Source: Lethocerus indicus (lineage: Eukaryota > Arthropoda > Insecta > Hemiptera > Belostomatidae). From it: 64,000 nucleotides of DNA. Below are positions 42,450 to 51,839 of this stretch, piece after piece (position 1 is the first letter of the stretch; every line of letters begins with the position of its first letter). The DNA lies in the NCBI GenBank assembly GCA_019843655.1, contig JACDQD010000006.1:558001-622000 (forward strand), given 5' to 3'. The notes under the pieces are model-generated. The model saw only the letters and a program-made list of their open reading frames with translations, did not search any database and was not told the origin of the DNA. The translations under genes and the position numbers were made by a program.

Positions 42450-42615
42450 CCTTTTTTTTAATACGATATATAGAGAGAGCATCGCCTCAATACCCTATAT
42501 ACTTTGGACTTACCCCCCACCCCAACCCCCCCCCCCCCGATGACGTCAGAAAATGTGACGTCACATTTTCCTATATATATATGAAAATCACTCAATACTC
42601 ATCATTATACGACCG
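42450..42615 (-). repeat. Repeat C, copy 2
   Basis: It is the reverse complement of 31840-32035. It has two TGACGTCA palindromes (42541-42548 and 42556-42563), where copy 1 has one. Confidence 0.85.
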
Positions 42616-42679
42616 GATAAAAAGTTGGAAACTAATAATAGAAGGGCCGGAGATTAGTGACAATATTGGCATTGACAAC

Positions 42680-42722
42680 AGCGCTACTGAAGATGGCGAA
42701 CGGCCGAAACCGGTCTAGCCTC
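42680..42722 (+). mobile_element. Family A right-half scrap
   Basis: AGCGCTACTGAAGATGGCGA and ACGGCCGAAACCGGTCTAGC are present. It is followed by TCATAAATAAATATACGCTT, which resembles 41213-41230 of the right arm, so a second short piece of that block (to about 42800) has been copied here. Confidence 0.75.
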
Positions 42723-43396
42723 ATAAATAAATATACGCTTCGTCTGTTTACATATCTTGTGCGTACATAACACGGCCGTCCTACTTCTGCGTATCGAACT
42801 GTTCCACCCCCACCCCCCCCTCGGCGGTACAGATGTACCCTCCTTCAGCGGTACACTCTCTCTCTCTCAGTGTACATATAACTGCCGACGAATTGTAACG
42901 AAGTTTAGACTGTAAACTCGCCCCGTCCGGGGTTTACTTAAGGGGATGAAAATGTGGAAACTGAAGTATGGTGGCGGGGGTTGGTTCGGAATGGAACTGT
43001 TGCCGTACCGCAGGCATTAGGGAGGGCGGTACTGTCCAACAGACCGTAAAGCCAATTTACAGACGTTGTACAAACAAAATTTCGTACAACTATTCGAGCA
43101 ACCGGCTCGAAGTGTAATTGAAAATTTTAATTGGGATCTCGGTCAGAGCGGGGCTTAAAATCTCTTATCGCAACACGATTTACGGGGTGATAGGGGGACT
43201 TTATTTGGGTCGGATATTTAGAAAATACTGTTTCCATTACACCCCCTTTATATTTCTTCGAGGAAAAAAATTTTTTTTTTTTTTCTGGATCAAACCACTG
43301 AATTAGTTATACTGGAATTAACTGGATATTGTGACAGGTATAATATAGTAAATACGGCATGGAAGTGATTGAAACTAAGTATTATTTTTTATTAGT
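42723..43396. other. No gene; partial copy of duplication block
   Basis: 42735-42805 repeats 41220-41300 (CTTCGTCTGTTTACATATCT, GTGCGTACATAACACGGCCG). The remainder includes CTCTCTCTCTC at 42857-42867 and a poly(T) tract near 43270, without coding features. Confidence 0.5.
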
Positions 43397-43668
43397 TCAA
43401 TATACCTGTTTTGTGGCCTGCGAGGGGGTTGGGAATACGGTAGGTTCGCGGCTCGAGCCGGTTTCGTCTTTTGCTAGACCGGTTTCGGCTGTTCGCCACC
43501 TTCCGTCCTCTTTGAAAGGTCATGATTTCCACAGTACTACAAGTGACAGTGACAGTGACAGTGCCCGAAAAACCGACCAAAGTGCCGACAGTGACTGACA
43601 CACAGCGCTACTGAAGATGGCGAGCGGCCGAAACCTGTCTAGCAATAGGCCAAACCGGCGAGAGGAGA
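43397..43668. mobile_element. Family A full element
   Basis: The left terminus is CAATATACCTGTTTTGTGGC, then GAGGGGGTTGGGAATACGG. The shoulder has CTTTTGCTAGACCGGTTTCG. The loop is CTACAAGTGACAGTGACAGT, and the right half is GCGCTACTGAAGATGGCGAG to GGCGAGAGGAG. The right outer part is lost. Confidence 0.88.
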
Positions 43669-43842
43669 TTATTCCTATTGATATTGGATGAACTCGTTCG
43701 TCTATAATACAGAGTACCGATAGTGATACAAAAATATAGAAAAATCGGATAGACCGAAATCTTCTTGTATTCTACGACTGGCGGAACGTCATTTTTCCTA
43801 CTTTCGCTCCACCGACACTAAAAAGAAAGATAAAAAGTTGAT

Positions 43843-44606
43843 GTACATTGCAATATTCGGCTCTTTTCTGCAATGTGGATCGAAATAAAAAATTAAAATA
43901 AATATTTCTATTAATTTTGTATTTTTTTTTGCCGAGGCAATGTTCTAAAGTGTTTTTTTACATTAAAAAAAATTTTGAATGATTTTTTTTTCGCCGTTTT
44001 TTCTGGTTAAAATCCGTCCAAAAAAAGACAATATCATTGTATTACTTTAATCAATTTTTCCGGATTAACTGTAAGGATATTGATATTCAATCGCTGTACA
44101 TTGCAATATTCGGCTCTTTTCTGCAATGTGGATCGAAATAAAAAATTAAAATAAATATTTCTATTAATTTTGTATTTTTTTTTTGCCGAGGCAATGTTCT
44201 AAAGTGTTTTTTTTTACATTAAAAAAAAATTTTGAATGATTTTTTTTTCGCCGTTTTTTCTGGTTAAAATCTGTCCGAAAAAAGACAATATCATTGTATT
44301 ACTTTAATCAATTTTTCCGGATTTACTGTAAGGATATTGATATTCAATCGCTGTACATTGCAATATTCGGCTCTTTTCTGCAATGTGGATCGAAATAAAA
44401 AATTAAAATAAATATTTCTATTAATTTTGTATTTTTTTTTTGCCGAGGCAATGTTCTAAAGTGTTTTTTTTACATTAAAAAAAATTTTGAATGATTTTTT
44501 TTCGCCGTTTTTTCTGGTTAAAATCCGTCCAAAAAAAGACAATATCATTGTATTACTTTAATCAATTTTTCCGGATTTACTGTAAGGATATTGATATTCA
44601 ATCGCC
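43843..44606. repeat. 254-bp tandem triplication
   Basis: Units begin at GTACATTGCAATATTCGGCT at 43843, 44096 and 44353 (spacing 253 and 257), and a GTAC stub begins the next at 44607. Each has the hairpin-like CAATATTCGGCTCTTTTCTG, CAATGTGGATCGAAATAAAA, then T- and A-runs. Copies differ almost only in homopolymer length, so the expansion is recent. The content is AT-rich with no open frame. Confidence 0.95.
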
Positions 44607-45124
44607 GTACAAATGACGGCGTTTGGCGCCGTTCGCTACCGTTCGTCGATTGCGTTCTGTCCGTAATCCGTCGTGACATCTGCCGTACAAACAACGCCCC
44701 CGAATGTTGTTCGGCTGACGGAAATTGTTGTTGTTTTTTTGAAACAATTTGGGCGGCCGGTCATTTAGTTCTTCTATCTGTAATCCTTTGTAGACAATTC
44801 TGCCGAGATTCGCCTAATGGACGAGACTGATAAAAGCGATTTTGTACGTCTACAATTAAAAGGGAAATTCCGAAATGGAATCAGGTCGACGGCCCAAGTG
44901 TTTGTTCGGATCCGGTTGTTCGTCTGTAACGTTTGACCGTATTACAGTGTTTGTACACTTGAAATTTAAATCTCCCCAGTCAATAAGTTGGAAATGGCGT
45001 AAATGAAAAGCTGTCCAGAATTTACGCTGCGCCAACAACATAATGATTTATTGGTGATGTTCCAAAGGGTGAAACAGTACAGTGGACGATAATCTTAAGT
45101 AGCCTGTTACATAAAGGACTTAAA
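44607..45124. other. No supported gene
   Basis: A 79-codon plus-strand frame at 44591-44830 has cysteine-rich, plausible composition but no recognised domain. Confidence 0.3.
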
Positions 45125-45355
45125 TGACCGTAGGTTTCGCGGCCGCCAGACCGGTTTCGCGGCCGTCCGCCATCTTCAGTAGCGTTGTTGCCACTTTTCG
45201 GTCATTCTCAGTCGACTGCCACTGTCTGCTTGTCATGTGTATATATATATATATATATATGACTGTCTCGTTATTGTATTTTTGGGGTCAAAACGTCCGA
45301 AGGGCCGACAGTGACTGACACCGCTACTGAAGATGCGGCGAGCACAAAACAGGTT
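45125..45355. mobile_element. Family A element with (TA)n in loop
   Basis: CGTAGGTTTCGCGGCC, CCATCTTCAGTAGCGTTG and CTCAGTCGACTGCCACTGTC precede the TA tract (45239-45260). GACAGTGACTGACACCGCTA and CTGAAGATGCGGCGAGC follow, joined directly to ACAAAACAGG. Most of the right half is deleted. Confidence 0.82.
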
Positions 45356-45564
45356 TTGTTATGAAATTCTGTTGAAATTTCTCGTTTCCTTACAAAAACA
45401 CGACTGCGTAGTCGAAGATTTAAAAATTTAAAAATAATTTTTTTTCACTCTTACACTGTGTATTATTACAACTGTAAAAAAAAAATACAACGAGCAACAT
45501 TGATAATCAAGCAGCACTAACAGCAGATAAATGGAGGAGAACCGGACCGGTTTTCCTCCTACAG
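45356..45564. other. No recognised feature
   Basis: AT-rich linker between two family A copies. Confidence 0.4.
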
Positions 45565-45822
45565 GCGTCTCGCCGGTTTGGCCTTTCGCCAGACCGGTTT
45601 GTCGGCCGCTCGCCGCATCTTCAGTAGCGAGGGTACGAGTGACAGTGACAGTGACAGTGGGCAGTGTGGATGACCGAAAAACGACGGAATTGGCGACAGT
45701 GACTAACACAACACAGCGCTACTGAAGATGGCGAGCGGCCGACAAACCGGTCTAGCAAAAGGCCAAACAGGCGAGAGACCAACCCCTCCCCAGCAGACCA
45801 AAAAACAGTTGTGTTAAACCAG
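45565..45822. mobile_element. Family A full element
   Basis: GTCTCGCCGGTTTGGCC, TTTCGCCAGACCGGTTTGTC and GCATCTTCAGTAGCG make the left half. The loop has a GTGACAGTGACAGTGACAGT tract. CAGCGCTACTGAAGATGGCG, AAACCGGTCTAGCAAAAGGC and CAGCAGACCAAAAAACAGTT make the right half, ending GTGTTAAACC. Confidence 0.88.
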
Positions 45823-46539
45823 TATTTACGATTTTTAATAATATAATGAATCGTGAACTCTGTTTTAAATCCACTTCACTTAAGTGCGCTACGTAAATTA
45901 TAACTGTTTTTGTGGCAGTTCTAAAAGGACTTCGGCTCGAGTTAGGGTCAGCTTCGTTTTTAAGCCGACTAGGGAAGCACCAAAAGAAGTTTGAAGTTCA
46001 CCCTCCTCCTCCACCCCCACCCCACCACGAACCCAACCGCCGGATTCAAATCCCGCATAAAGCGAGTGGGGGGGGGTTATAAATTTTATGGCCCAAAGTG
46101 TTGGCCCGTTTCTCTCCCCACCCCTTTATTATCCGGCCGAAGGGCGTCCGCAGCGCTTACCCCCGGCGTTGTAAAATTCTCCGGTAACCAGAGACGTCCC
46201 CGGCGCGGCTCGGCAGATAGCCGAAATGGAGGTCGGATGGACTTATTTGTGTGCCCCTACGGCGTAGGGCGGAAGGGGGGGGGAGGGAGGAGGAGGAGGA
46301 GGAGTAGCCCTTTCCCTTTACCTCCAGCCGGGTCAAAGTTACAAGAAGCAGTTTGGAACCGGAGCCCTTTTTTAAAAAATAAATTCGCGGCCGAACAAAT
46401 ACGATAGTTTTGTACATCGATTACGTTTTCATTACTTCTTTCCGTGTTTCTATTTCCGGCGGAGAATAGAATTCCGAAAAATACCTTCAATATTTGAACT
46501 TTTTCTTATCAAAACAAATCAACTATGTTCTTATCGTAG
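45823..46539. other. No supported gene
   Basis: The frame 45991-46407 crosses G/C-runs and has no domain. (GAG)n lies near 46282-46303. Confidence 0.35.
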
Positions 46540-46648
46540 TTGTGTTTCTGTCTACTCTCGGCGTTCTGGTCTTTTGCTCGATCAAGGTTTCGGCCGCTCG
46601 CCATCTTCAGTAGCGCTGTGTTAGTCACTGTCGGCACTTTACTGTGGT
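46540..46648 (+). mobile_element. Family A left half
   Basis: TTGTGTTTCTGTCTACTCTC, TTTTGCTCGATCAAGG and CGCTCGCCATCTTCAGTAGC, then TGTTAGTCACTGTCGGCACT. It stops at the loop. Confidence 0.85.
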
Positions 46649-46689
46649 ACTCAATGAAGGTTTCTTAATTTTTTTCTCGCTTCATTAAA

Positions 46690-46875
46690 AAAAAAAATGA
46701 CAGTATAATGATGAGTATTGAGTGATTTTCATATATATAAGGAAAATCCCCCTTCACGGGTAGGGGGAAATTCACATTTTCTGACGTCATGGGGGGGTGG
46801 GGTGGGGGGGTAAGTAAAATATATAGGGTATTGAGGCGATGCTCTCTCTATATATCGTATTAAAAAAAATGGAAA
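46690..46875 (+). repeat. Repeat C, copy 3
   Basis: CAGTATAATGATGAGTATTG, CTTCACGGGTAGGGG, TTCTGACGTCATGGGG, ATAGGGTATTGAGGCGATGC and TCTCTCTATATATCGTATT reproduce copies 1 and 2. Again it passes directly into a family A copy, which suggests repeat C is an extension of one family A subfamily or was captured with it. Confidence 0.88.
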
Positions 46876-46879
46876 TAAA

Positions 46880-47170
46880 CCGTCTCCTCTCGCCGGTTTC
46901 GGCCGCTCGCCATCTTCAGTAGCGCTGTGTTAGGCACCGGAAAAACACAATAACTAGACACGTATATATTCACAGGACGAACGGACAACCGCCGCAGTGC
47001 AAGTGACGGTGCAGTGAGGACGGCCCGAAAAACATGTGACTGAACACCGCTACTGAAGATGGCGAGCAGCCGAAACCGGTCTGGCAGAAGGGGAAACCGG
47101 CGGCGAGAGGAGACACGACAAACAGGCGGTATTCCAACCCCTCGCAGACAACAAAACAGGTACGTTAAAC
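46880..47170. mobile_element. Family A full element
   Basis: CGTCTCCTCTCGCCGG joins directly to GTTTCGGCCGCTCGCC and CATCTTCAGTAGCGC. The loop is long, with GTGCAAGTGACGGTGCAGTG. ACCGCTACTGAAGATGGCGA, CGAAACCGGTCTGGCAGAAG and GCAGACAACAAAACAGGTAC end it. Confidence 0.88.
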
Positions 47171-47571
47171 AATGTTCATATCAATAATATATTGTAAATC
47201 ATCGGGGTGAAACAGTTTTCTGCATAAAGCTAGCGCATAATATCCTTCCTATCTACGAGACGTTTCGGTAGTATATTTCGGATAATGTGTCGTATTAAAC
47301 GGCGGTCGGCCCTCATACCTACGCTTCTCGTTTTATGAGCTATAAACAATATTTATCTTACTGTATATAACGGCCGGATACAGTATTTCAAAACCGCCAC
47401 AAGAACCAACCCCCCAACATACACCACCGTATATTTTCGCGCGTCCCCCTCCACCCTCTCAACACAACATAAACTCTGATCTTATACGTGGACGATAAAA
47501 TTGATTAGCGAACAGAATTTATTTGTGTTTTATTACCGCCGAAAAAATATATCAGAATATATCAATCGTAG
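47171..47571. other. No recognised feature
   Basis: AT-rich sequence with C-rich patches; no frame of interest. Confidence 0.4.
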
Positions 47572-47812
47572 ATATAGGGTGCGTCCCAGAATTAACGCGA
47601 GATTCGAATAGTAATGTGGCCGGCGAACTTTCATCATTTTCGAAATATTGTACGAAAATGAAAAAAAAAACGTCGTTCTATCGCGTAACGCCCCCATTTC
47701 TACTGACTCTGAACTGTCAGAGGGCTGTCAAAGTGTTTTTTAATAGGGTTGCCCCAACTCTGCTGCAAGAACGGGGGTGAATTCAAATCTTGCGTTAATT
47801 TTATAATTTGAT
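47572..47812. mobile_element. Mariner-like MITE, family M2
   Basis: The left end is TATAGGGTGCGTCCCAGAAT then TAACGCGAGATTCGAAT. The right end has ATTCAAATCTTGCGTTAATT. The interior has CTATCGCGTAACGCCCCCAT, GACAG..GCTGTCAAAGTG and TAGGGTTGCCCCAAC. The inner inverted TTTTAATAGGG/GCGTTAC structure is shared by all M2 copies. The open frame at 47523-47780 reads through it and is not a gene. Confidence 0.82.
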
Positions 47813-47942
47813 AATTATAATCCTATATATAATTTGAACTACCGGATTTCCTTTTCGTGTATTCATCATGACGCAAATAATTTTAACCAGATATGAGAAT
47901 GAACTGAAATAATTAATAAAAAAAAAAAAAACTGCACTGGAT
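47813..47942. other. Linker
   Basis: AT-rich sequence between an M2 and a family A copy, with a poly(A) run at about 47919-47930. Confidence 0.4.
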
Positions 47943-48101
47943 ACAGTTTAACGTACCTGTTTTGTGAAGGGGTTGGAATGCCGCAGGTTTTTTGGTATTT
48001 CTGTCTCCTGTCGCTGCCGGTTCGGCCTTTCGCTAGACCGGTTTCGGCCGCTCGCCGTCTTCAGTAGCCGGCGAGAGGAGACAGAAAACACCACAAGCCT
48101 A
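47943..48101 (+). mobile_element. Family A, left half fused to right-half end
   Basis: The left terminus is GTTTAACGTACCTGTTTTGT, then GGGGTTGGAATGCCGCAGG. After CGCTAGACCGGTTTCGGCCG and CCGTCTTCAGTAGC it jumps to CGGCGAGAGGAGACAGAAAA and CACAAGCCTACG. The loop, the right shoulder and the second stem-loop are deleted. Confidence 0.85.
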
Positions 48102-48312
48102 CGTTGTGGATTTTTCCTTTCTTTGGAAAATACCCGACTGGGCTCCAATTTGAAGGGTTTTCGCCACCGACGTTTCGAAAAATCTTCAGGTCCCATCTTC
48201 AGGGGTGGGGGGGGGCGAATCGTCCTCTCGGACCTTTTTAAAGGTGAACCGGGGGTGGGGGTGGGGAAAGTTTCGTATTCAATAATTGACAATCAGCAAA
48301 AGGGTTATATCT
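48102..48312 (-). repeat. Repeat B, copy 2
   Basis: It is the reverse complement of 37580-37803. On the minus strand CTGAAGATGGGACCTGAAG is followed by ATTTTTCGAAACGTCGG. It begins exactly at the end of a family A copy. The frame 47964-48470 results from read-through of both elements. Confidence 0.82.
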
Positions 48313-49566
48313 GTTCGGACCTGGTGAATTTCCGCCATTATATCCACCCCCGGATGAGTAACAGCCCCGGTTCACGCTCCATCCCCCGCCAAACCCCGCC
48401 GCCCCCGCCGCCGCCGCCACCCCCTGCAACCTTTTCCACGCACCAATCGATTCCATCGAACGGCCTTTAAATATATCCCCGGGACGTCCCCCCGTCCGCC
48501 GTTTAAATACCGGGTAAGTAGTAAGAAAACCGGTTTCTCTACCCCCAAAAACACCACTACGCTAATCGGAGCCGATGATCAATTATCAATCAATCGGTTA
48601 TCAATTCTTTTCGCCGGTGGAGGAATCGATGCCGGCGGGAACGAGCCGGCGACGAAGAGGAATAGAATTGGTTCGGAAATAAAAGACCGTAAAAGAAACT
48701 TAAAAAAAAATCACAATTCTAAAATACGTAAGAATCGCCGAAATTAAATTCTATAATATTATATTCGACGGGAAGTATAAAATTTTTTCGTAACCGCGAA
48801 TATTTAACGCGGTATTGTGACGGGTTTGCGAACCGGCAAAACATTTTTTTTTAACAGCAATTTCGCCCTTTTTCGACTGCTTCGGCATCCATTTTTTTTT
48901 TTTAAATTCGGAAAAATTTTCCGACTCTACCGCGTAAAGCCGGTACGAAAAGTTACAATTTCCAAGTAAATGGCATTTCAAAATAATTATTTTGAATATT
49001 GATATGCATTGGTTGGGGGGCGGTACTCTTGAGAAAGGCCCCGAATGACAAAGGGGCAATTTGATGTATCGAAAAATTGAATGTAATTTTCGTTAAAGTA
49101 ATTTTCGGTCGCGAATTTTCACGAGGTTTTCCACCGGCGGTATATTACAGGGGGTGGGTGGGGAATTCTAGCGCTGAATTCTAGGCTGGATAATTGCGGT
49201 TTTCTGGAATTCTATTCACGCATTCGAACAGAGCATTTTCCCGATAAGTGTACGGTGAAAAAGAAAACGTTTCCTATCGCCGTTTTGTACGTACCGATTC
49301 GCTTTTCCGCCGATTTAAAAAAAAAAAAGAAAAAACCGCTTTAAAATTGTACGCTCTGCCACGAAATTGGCCTAGGGCCGTGACTCAGTGGCGACGGAAG
49401 TTGGGGGGAAAAAAACAAAGTGAGCGAAGAGGAAAAACCGTCGCGTAATACATTTCAAGTTGGCACGCACTTTCCACCCCGAAGTGCTTTGGAGGGGGTG
49501 ACGTGAGGCGGGCAGCGTGCAAGTGATTGCATCAATCGCCATCAGATAAACGTCTCCAAACGTTTT
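48313..49566. other. No supported gene
   Basis: A (CCG)n-like tract at 48397-48420 gives a proline stretch. Minus-strand frames 48751-49059 have no domain. Poly(A/T) tracts lie near 48850, 48895 and 49320. Confidence 0.4.
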
Positions 49567-49965
49567 TAACACACCCGTTTTGTGGTCTGCCGGGGGGAGG
49601 GGGGAGGGGGTGGTTTGGACTACCTTAGGTTTGTGGTGTTTTTCGGCCGCTCGCCGTCTTCAGTAGCGCTGTGTCAGCCACCGTCGGCACTTTCGGACGT
49701 CTTCCCGTGCGTCACCACTGCACCGCCACCGTCTCACTTGTACTGCCGCGGTCGCCTTCTGCCGACTACTACTGAAGACGGCGAACGGCCGAAACGCCGG
49801 TCTGGCGAAAGGCCGAACCGGCACTTTGGATATTTTTCGGGCACTGTACTGTGTACTTGAGGATGCGCGAAAAAACATCCAAAGTGCCGATAGCGCTGAA
49901 GATGGCGAGCGGCCGAAATCGGTCTGGCGAAAGTCGCAGAGACACGACAAACCTACGTTAAATTT
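49567..49965. mobile_element. Family A composite (nested or tandem copies)
   Basis: The left terminus ACACCCGTTTTGTGGTCTGC and the left shoulder lead to a loop with CACTTGTACTGCC. A first right half, CTACTACTGAAGACGGCGAA, breaks at GGCCGAACCGG. The sequence then resumes inside a loop-side segment (CACTTTGGATATTTTTCGGG, CACTG..CTTGAGGATG) followed by a second, shorter right half ending CACGACAAACCTACG. One copy was probably inserted into or recombined with another. Confidence 0.8.
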
Positions 49966-50081
49966 ATCTCTTTTCCGCCAAACCGACGGATATAGTGAAA
50001 AAATCTAAACTTTACAATCGAAAATATTAAGGAATACAAGCAATTCCTGTATAAAAAAAAGGGACGAAAACAGGTTTTCGG

Positions 50082-50120
50082 GAGCATCCTCACTGCACTG
50101 TGTCACTGCACTTTGTATAT
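50082..50120 (+). mobile_element. Family A loop scrap
   Basis: TTTTCGGGAGCATCCTCACT and GCACTGTGTCACTGCACTTT match the loop-side part of the left arm. There are no shoulders. Confidence 0.6.
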
Positions 50121-50216
50121 ATACGTATCTTGTTATTGTGTTATTGGGGGGGGGATTTTGCTCGTATTTTTGCACCCCAACTCAGACAAGACAAGCCAAA
50201 GTGTCCAAAGTGATTT

Positions 50217-50450
50217 AGGCTTGTGGTGTTTCTGTCTCCTCCCGCCGATTCGGTCTTTCGCCGGACCGGGGTTTCGGCCGTTCGCCGTCTTCAGTAGCAA
50301 CGGACAGGAGACAACCACGACGGTACAAGTGACAGTGATAGTGCAGTGGGGACGCCCGAAAAAGAATCCGACAGTCCGCTGATACGGCGCGCTACTGAAG
50401 ACGGCGAGCGGCCGATATCCCGGTCCGGCGAAAGACCGAACCACAGACCA
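50217..50450. mobile_element. Family A full element
   Basis: GGCTTGTGGTGTTTCTGTCT, CGGTCTTTCGCCGGACCGGG and CCGTCTTCAGTAGC make the left half. The loop is GGTACAAGTGACAGTGATAG. GCGCTACTGAAGACGGCGAG and CCCGGTCCGGCGAAAGACCG make the right half, cut after GAACCACAGACC. Confidence 0.88.
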
Positions 50451-51044
50451 ACGAATTATTTGCTGTTTATTCCGGACTATCGAAGACCGAATATCACATG
50501 ACGCAGATAAAGTAGCCGTCCAAATATTGTACTTTTTTACACGGATGGGTTTACAGAGGGGAGGACTTGGACGAGTGAATTTGAAATTGAATTGCGATTT
50601 GAAACACATAACGGTACGAACTTTCTATAGGATTAGGGCTATTTGGAACCGCCGTAATTTCTATACAGCAATTTAATTGTATTTTTATTCGAAACGCCGT
50701 TAAAGTTTGATATCGGCTCGGGGCGGACTTGGGGGCGAATTGGACCGATTTTTTTCTGTTCGTGGAAATTTCGGGAAAACCGGGGGAAAGTCCAATTCGA
50801 TTCGGAAATCAACCTGTAGAGCTCCAATGTCTTTTCCAGCCCCGTCGTTCTCGTTTCAGTCCGGAGAATTGTCTTCATCCTCTCTCTCTCTCTCTCCTCT
50901 TGTTAAAGAAACAATGCCTCTTCGGCTCAATGGGGGTTGAAGACAAAGTGCAAACGGCAACAAGTGAAATAAAGTGGTATTAACCGGGGCCGGGTGAAAC
51001 GACTTTGCGGCAAAATTAAATCTTCACCGATTCAATTGAGGCCG
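50451..51044. other. No recognised gene
   Basis: A (CT)n tract at 50881-50900 and short frames (50639-50983) without domains. Confidence 0.4.
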
Positions 51045-51218
51045 ATATTTTTACCCAAAAGTAGTCGACAATTTTATAAAATTTATTTCGGTCTTGAGCA
51101 GTTTTTCAAAGAGTCGAAAATTTGAAAAGAGAGAGTTGTCGATAATATCTGAATTTATAGTAGATTAATAAAAGTTCTTTTTAGCAAAAAAACGAATTCC
51201 AGAGTCAAATGTCGATTA
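51045..51218. mobile_element. Mariner-like MITE M3 truncated by a GA array
   Basis: It starts ACCCAAAAGTAGTCGACAAT and keeps GGTCTTGAGCAGTTTTTCAA and AAAAAACGAATTCCAGAGTC. It reaches ATGTCGATTA, where the (GA)n array replaces the last part of the terminal repeat. Confidence 0.8.
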
Positions 51219-51370
51219 AGAGAGAGAGGAGGGAGAGGAGGAGAGAGGGAGGAGGGAGGGAGAGAGGAGGGAGAGGGAGAGAGGAGAGGGGAGAGAGGGA
51301 GGAGGGAGAGAGGGAGAGAGGGAGAGAGGGTGAGAGGGTGAGAGGGTGAGAGGGAGAGAGGGAGAGAGGG
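51219..51370. repeat. (GAGAGG)n array
   Basis: About 150 bp of GAGAGG, GGAGG and GGTGAGAGG repeats, strictly purine except for a few T positions near 51331-51350. Confidence 0.93.
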
Positions 51371-51499
51371 ACCACCACTTCCTGATTTACACGATCCTAT
51401 CAGACAGTCATAAAATTTTTATTTATTTCAAATACGACTATATTTTTATAAATGATTTGTTATTTTATAAACGCGCAATCGAAATATGACTTATTTTCA

Positions 51500-51545
51500 T
51501 AAGTCTCCTGTCAGTAGCGATTATGTTCCGAAACCGGTCTAGTGT
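51500..51545 (+). mobile_element. Possible family A scrap
   Basis: TCTCCTGTCAGTAGCGATTA and GTTCCGAAACCGGTCTAGTG recall both shoulders of family A, with most of the element lost. Confidence 0.4.
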
Positions 51546-51640
51546 TTAGACTGAATACAACGCACGACTGATTAATTAATTGATTGAATTCGCAAATCAA
51601 CTAATCGAATAATTTAAATTGTATTTATTCACTCCATATA

Positions 51641-51839
51641 TATTAGGTGTAATCGAAAATTTGATAAGACCTATTTCTGTCTTGAGGAGTTTTTCACAAG
51701 AGGGGGGAATCGAAAATTTGGCGTTGTCGTCGATAATAAGGGTGAATATATAGTAGATTAATAATTAAAGTTTATTTTTTAGCGAAATAAAACGAATTCC
51801 AGTGTCATAATGTCGACTACTTTCGGTTACCCCCTAATA
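51641..51839. mobile_element. Mariner-like MITE, family M3
   Basis: The left end is TATTAGGTGTAATCGAAAAT (the CCCAAAAG part deleted). The right end is GTCGACTACTTTCGGTTACC with CCCTAATA. The interior TAGTAGATTAATAATTAAAG and GAGGAGTTTTTCACAAGAGG is as in the other copies. Confidence 0.83.

Larger units (their letters stand above)
40708..42669 (-). repeat. 2-kb inverted duplication, right arm
   Basis: This is the reverse complement partner of 31778-33783. It contains in order an M3 MITE (40708-40860), the 1.3-kb unique-looking block, a family A copy (42200-42445) and repeat C (42450-42615). The arms are separated by about 6.9 kb. The (TA)n tract is much shorter here than in the left arm. Confidence 0.92.

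Noticed and set aside
47964..48470. 168-codon frame on the plus strand
   Set aside because: It crosses family A, repeat B, a G-run and a CCG-rich tract; nothing supports coding.
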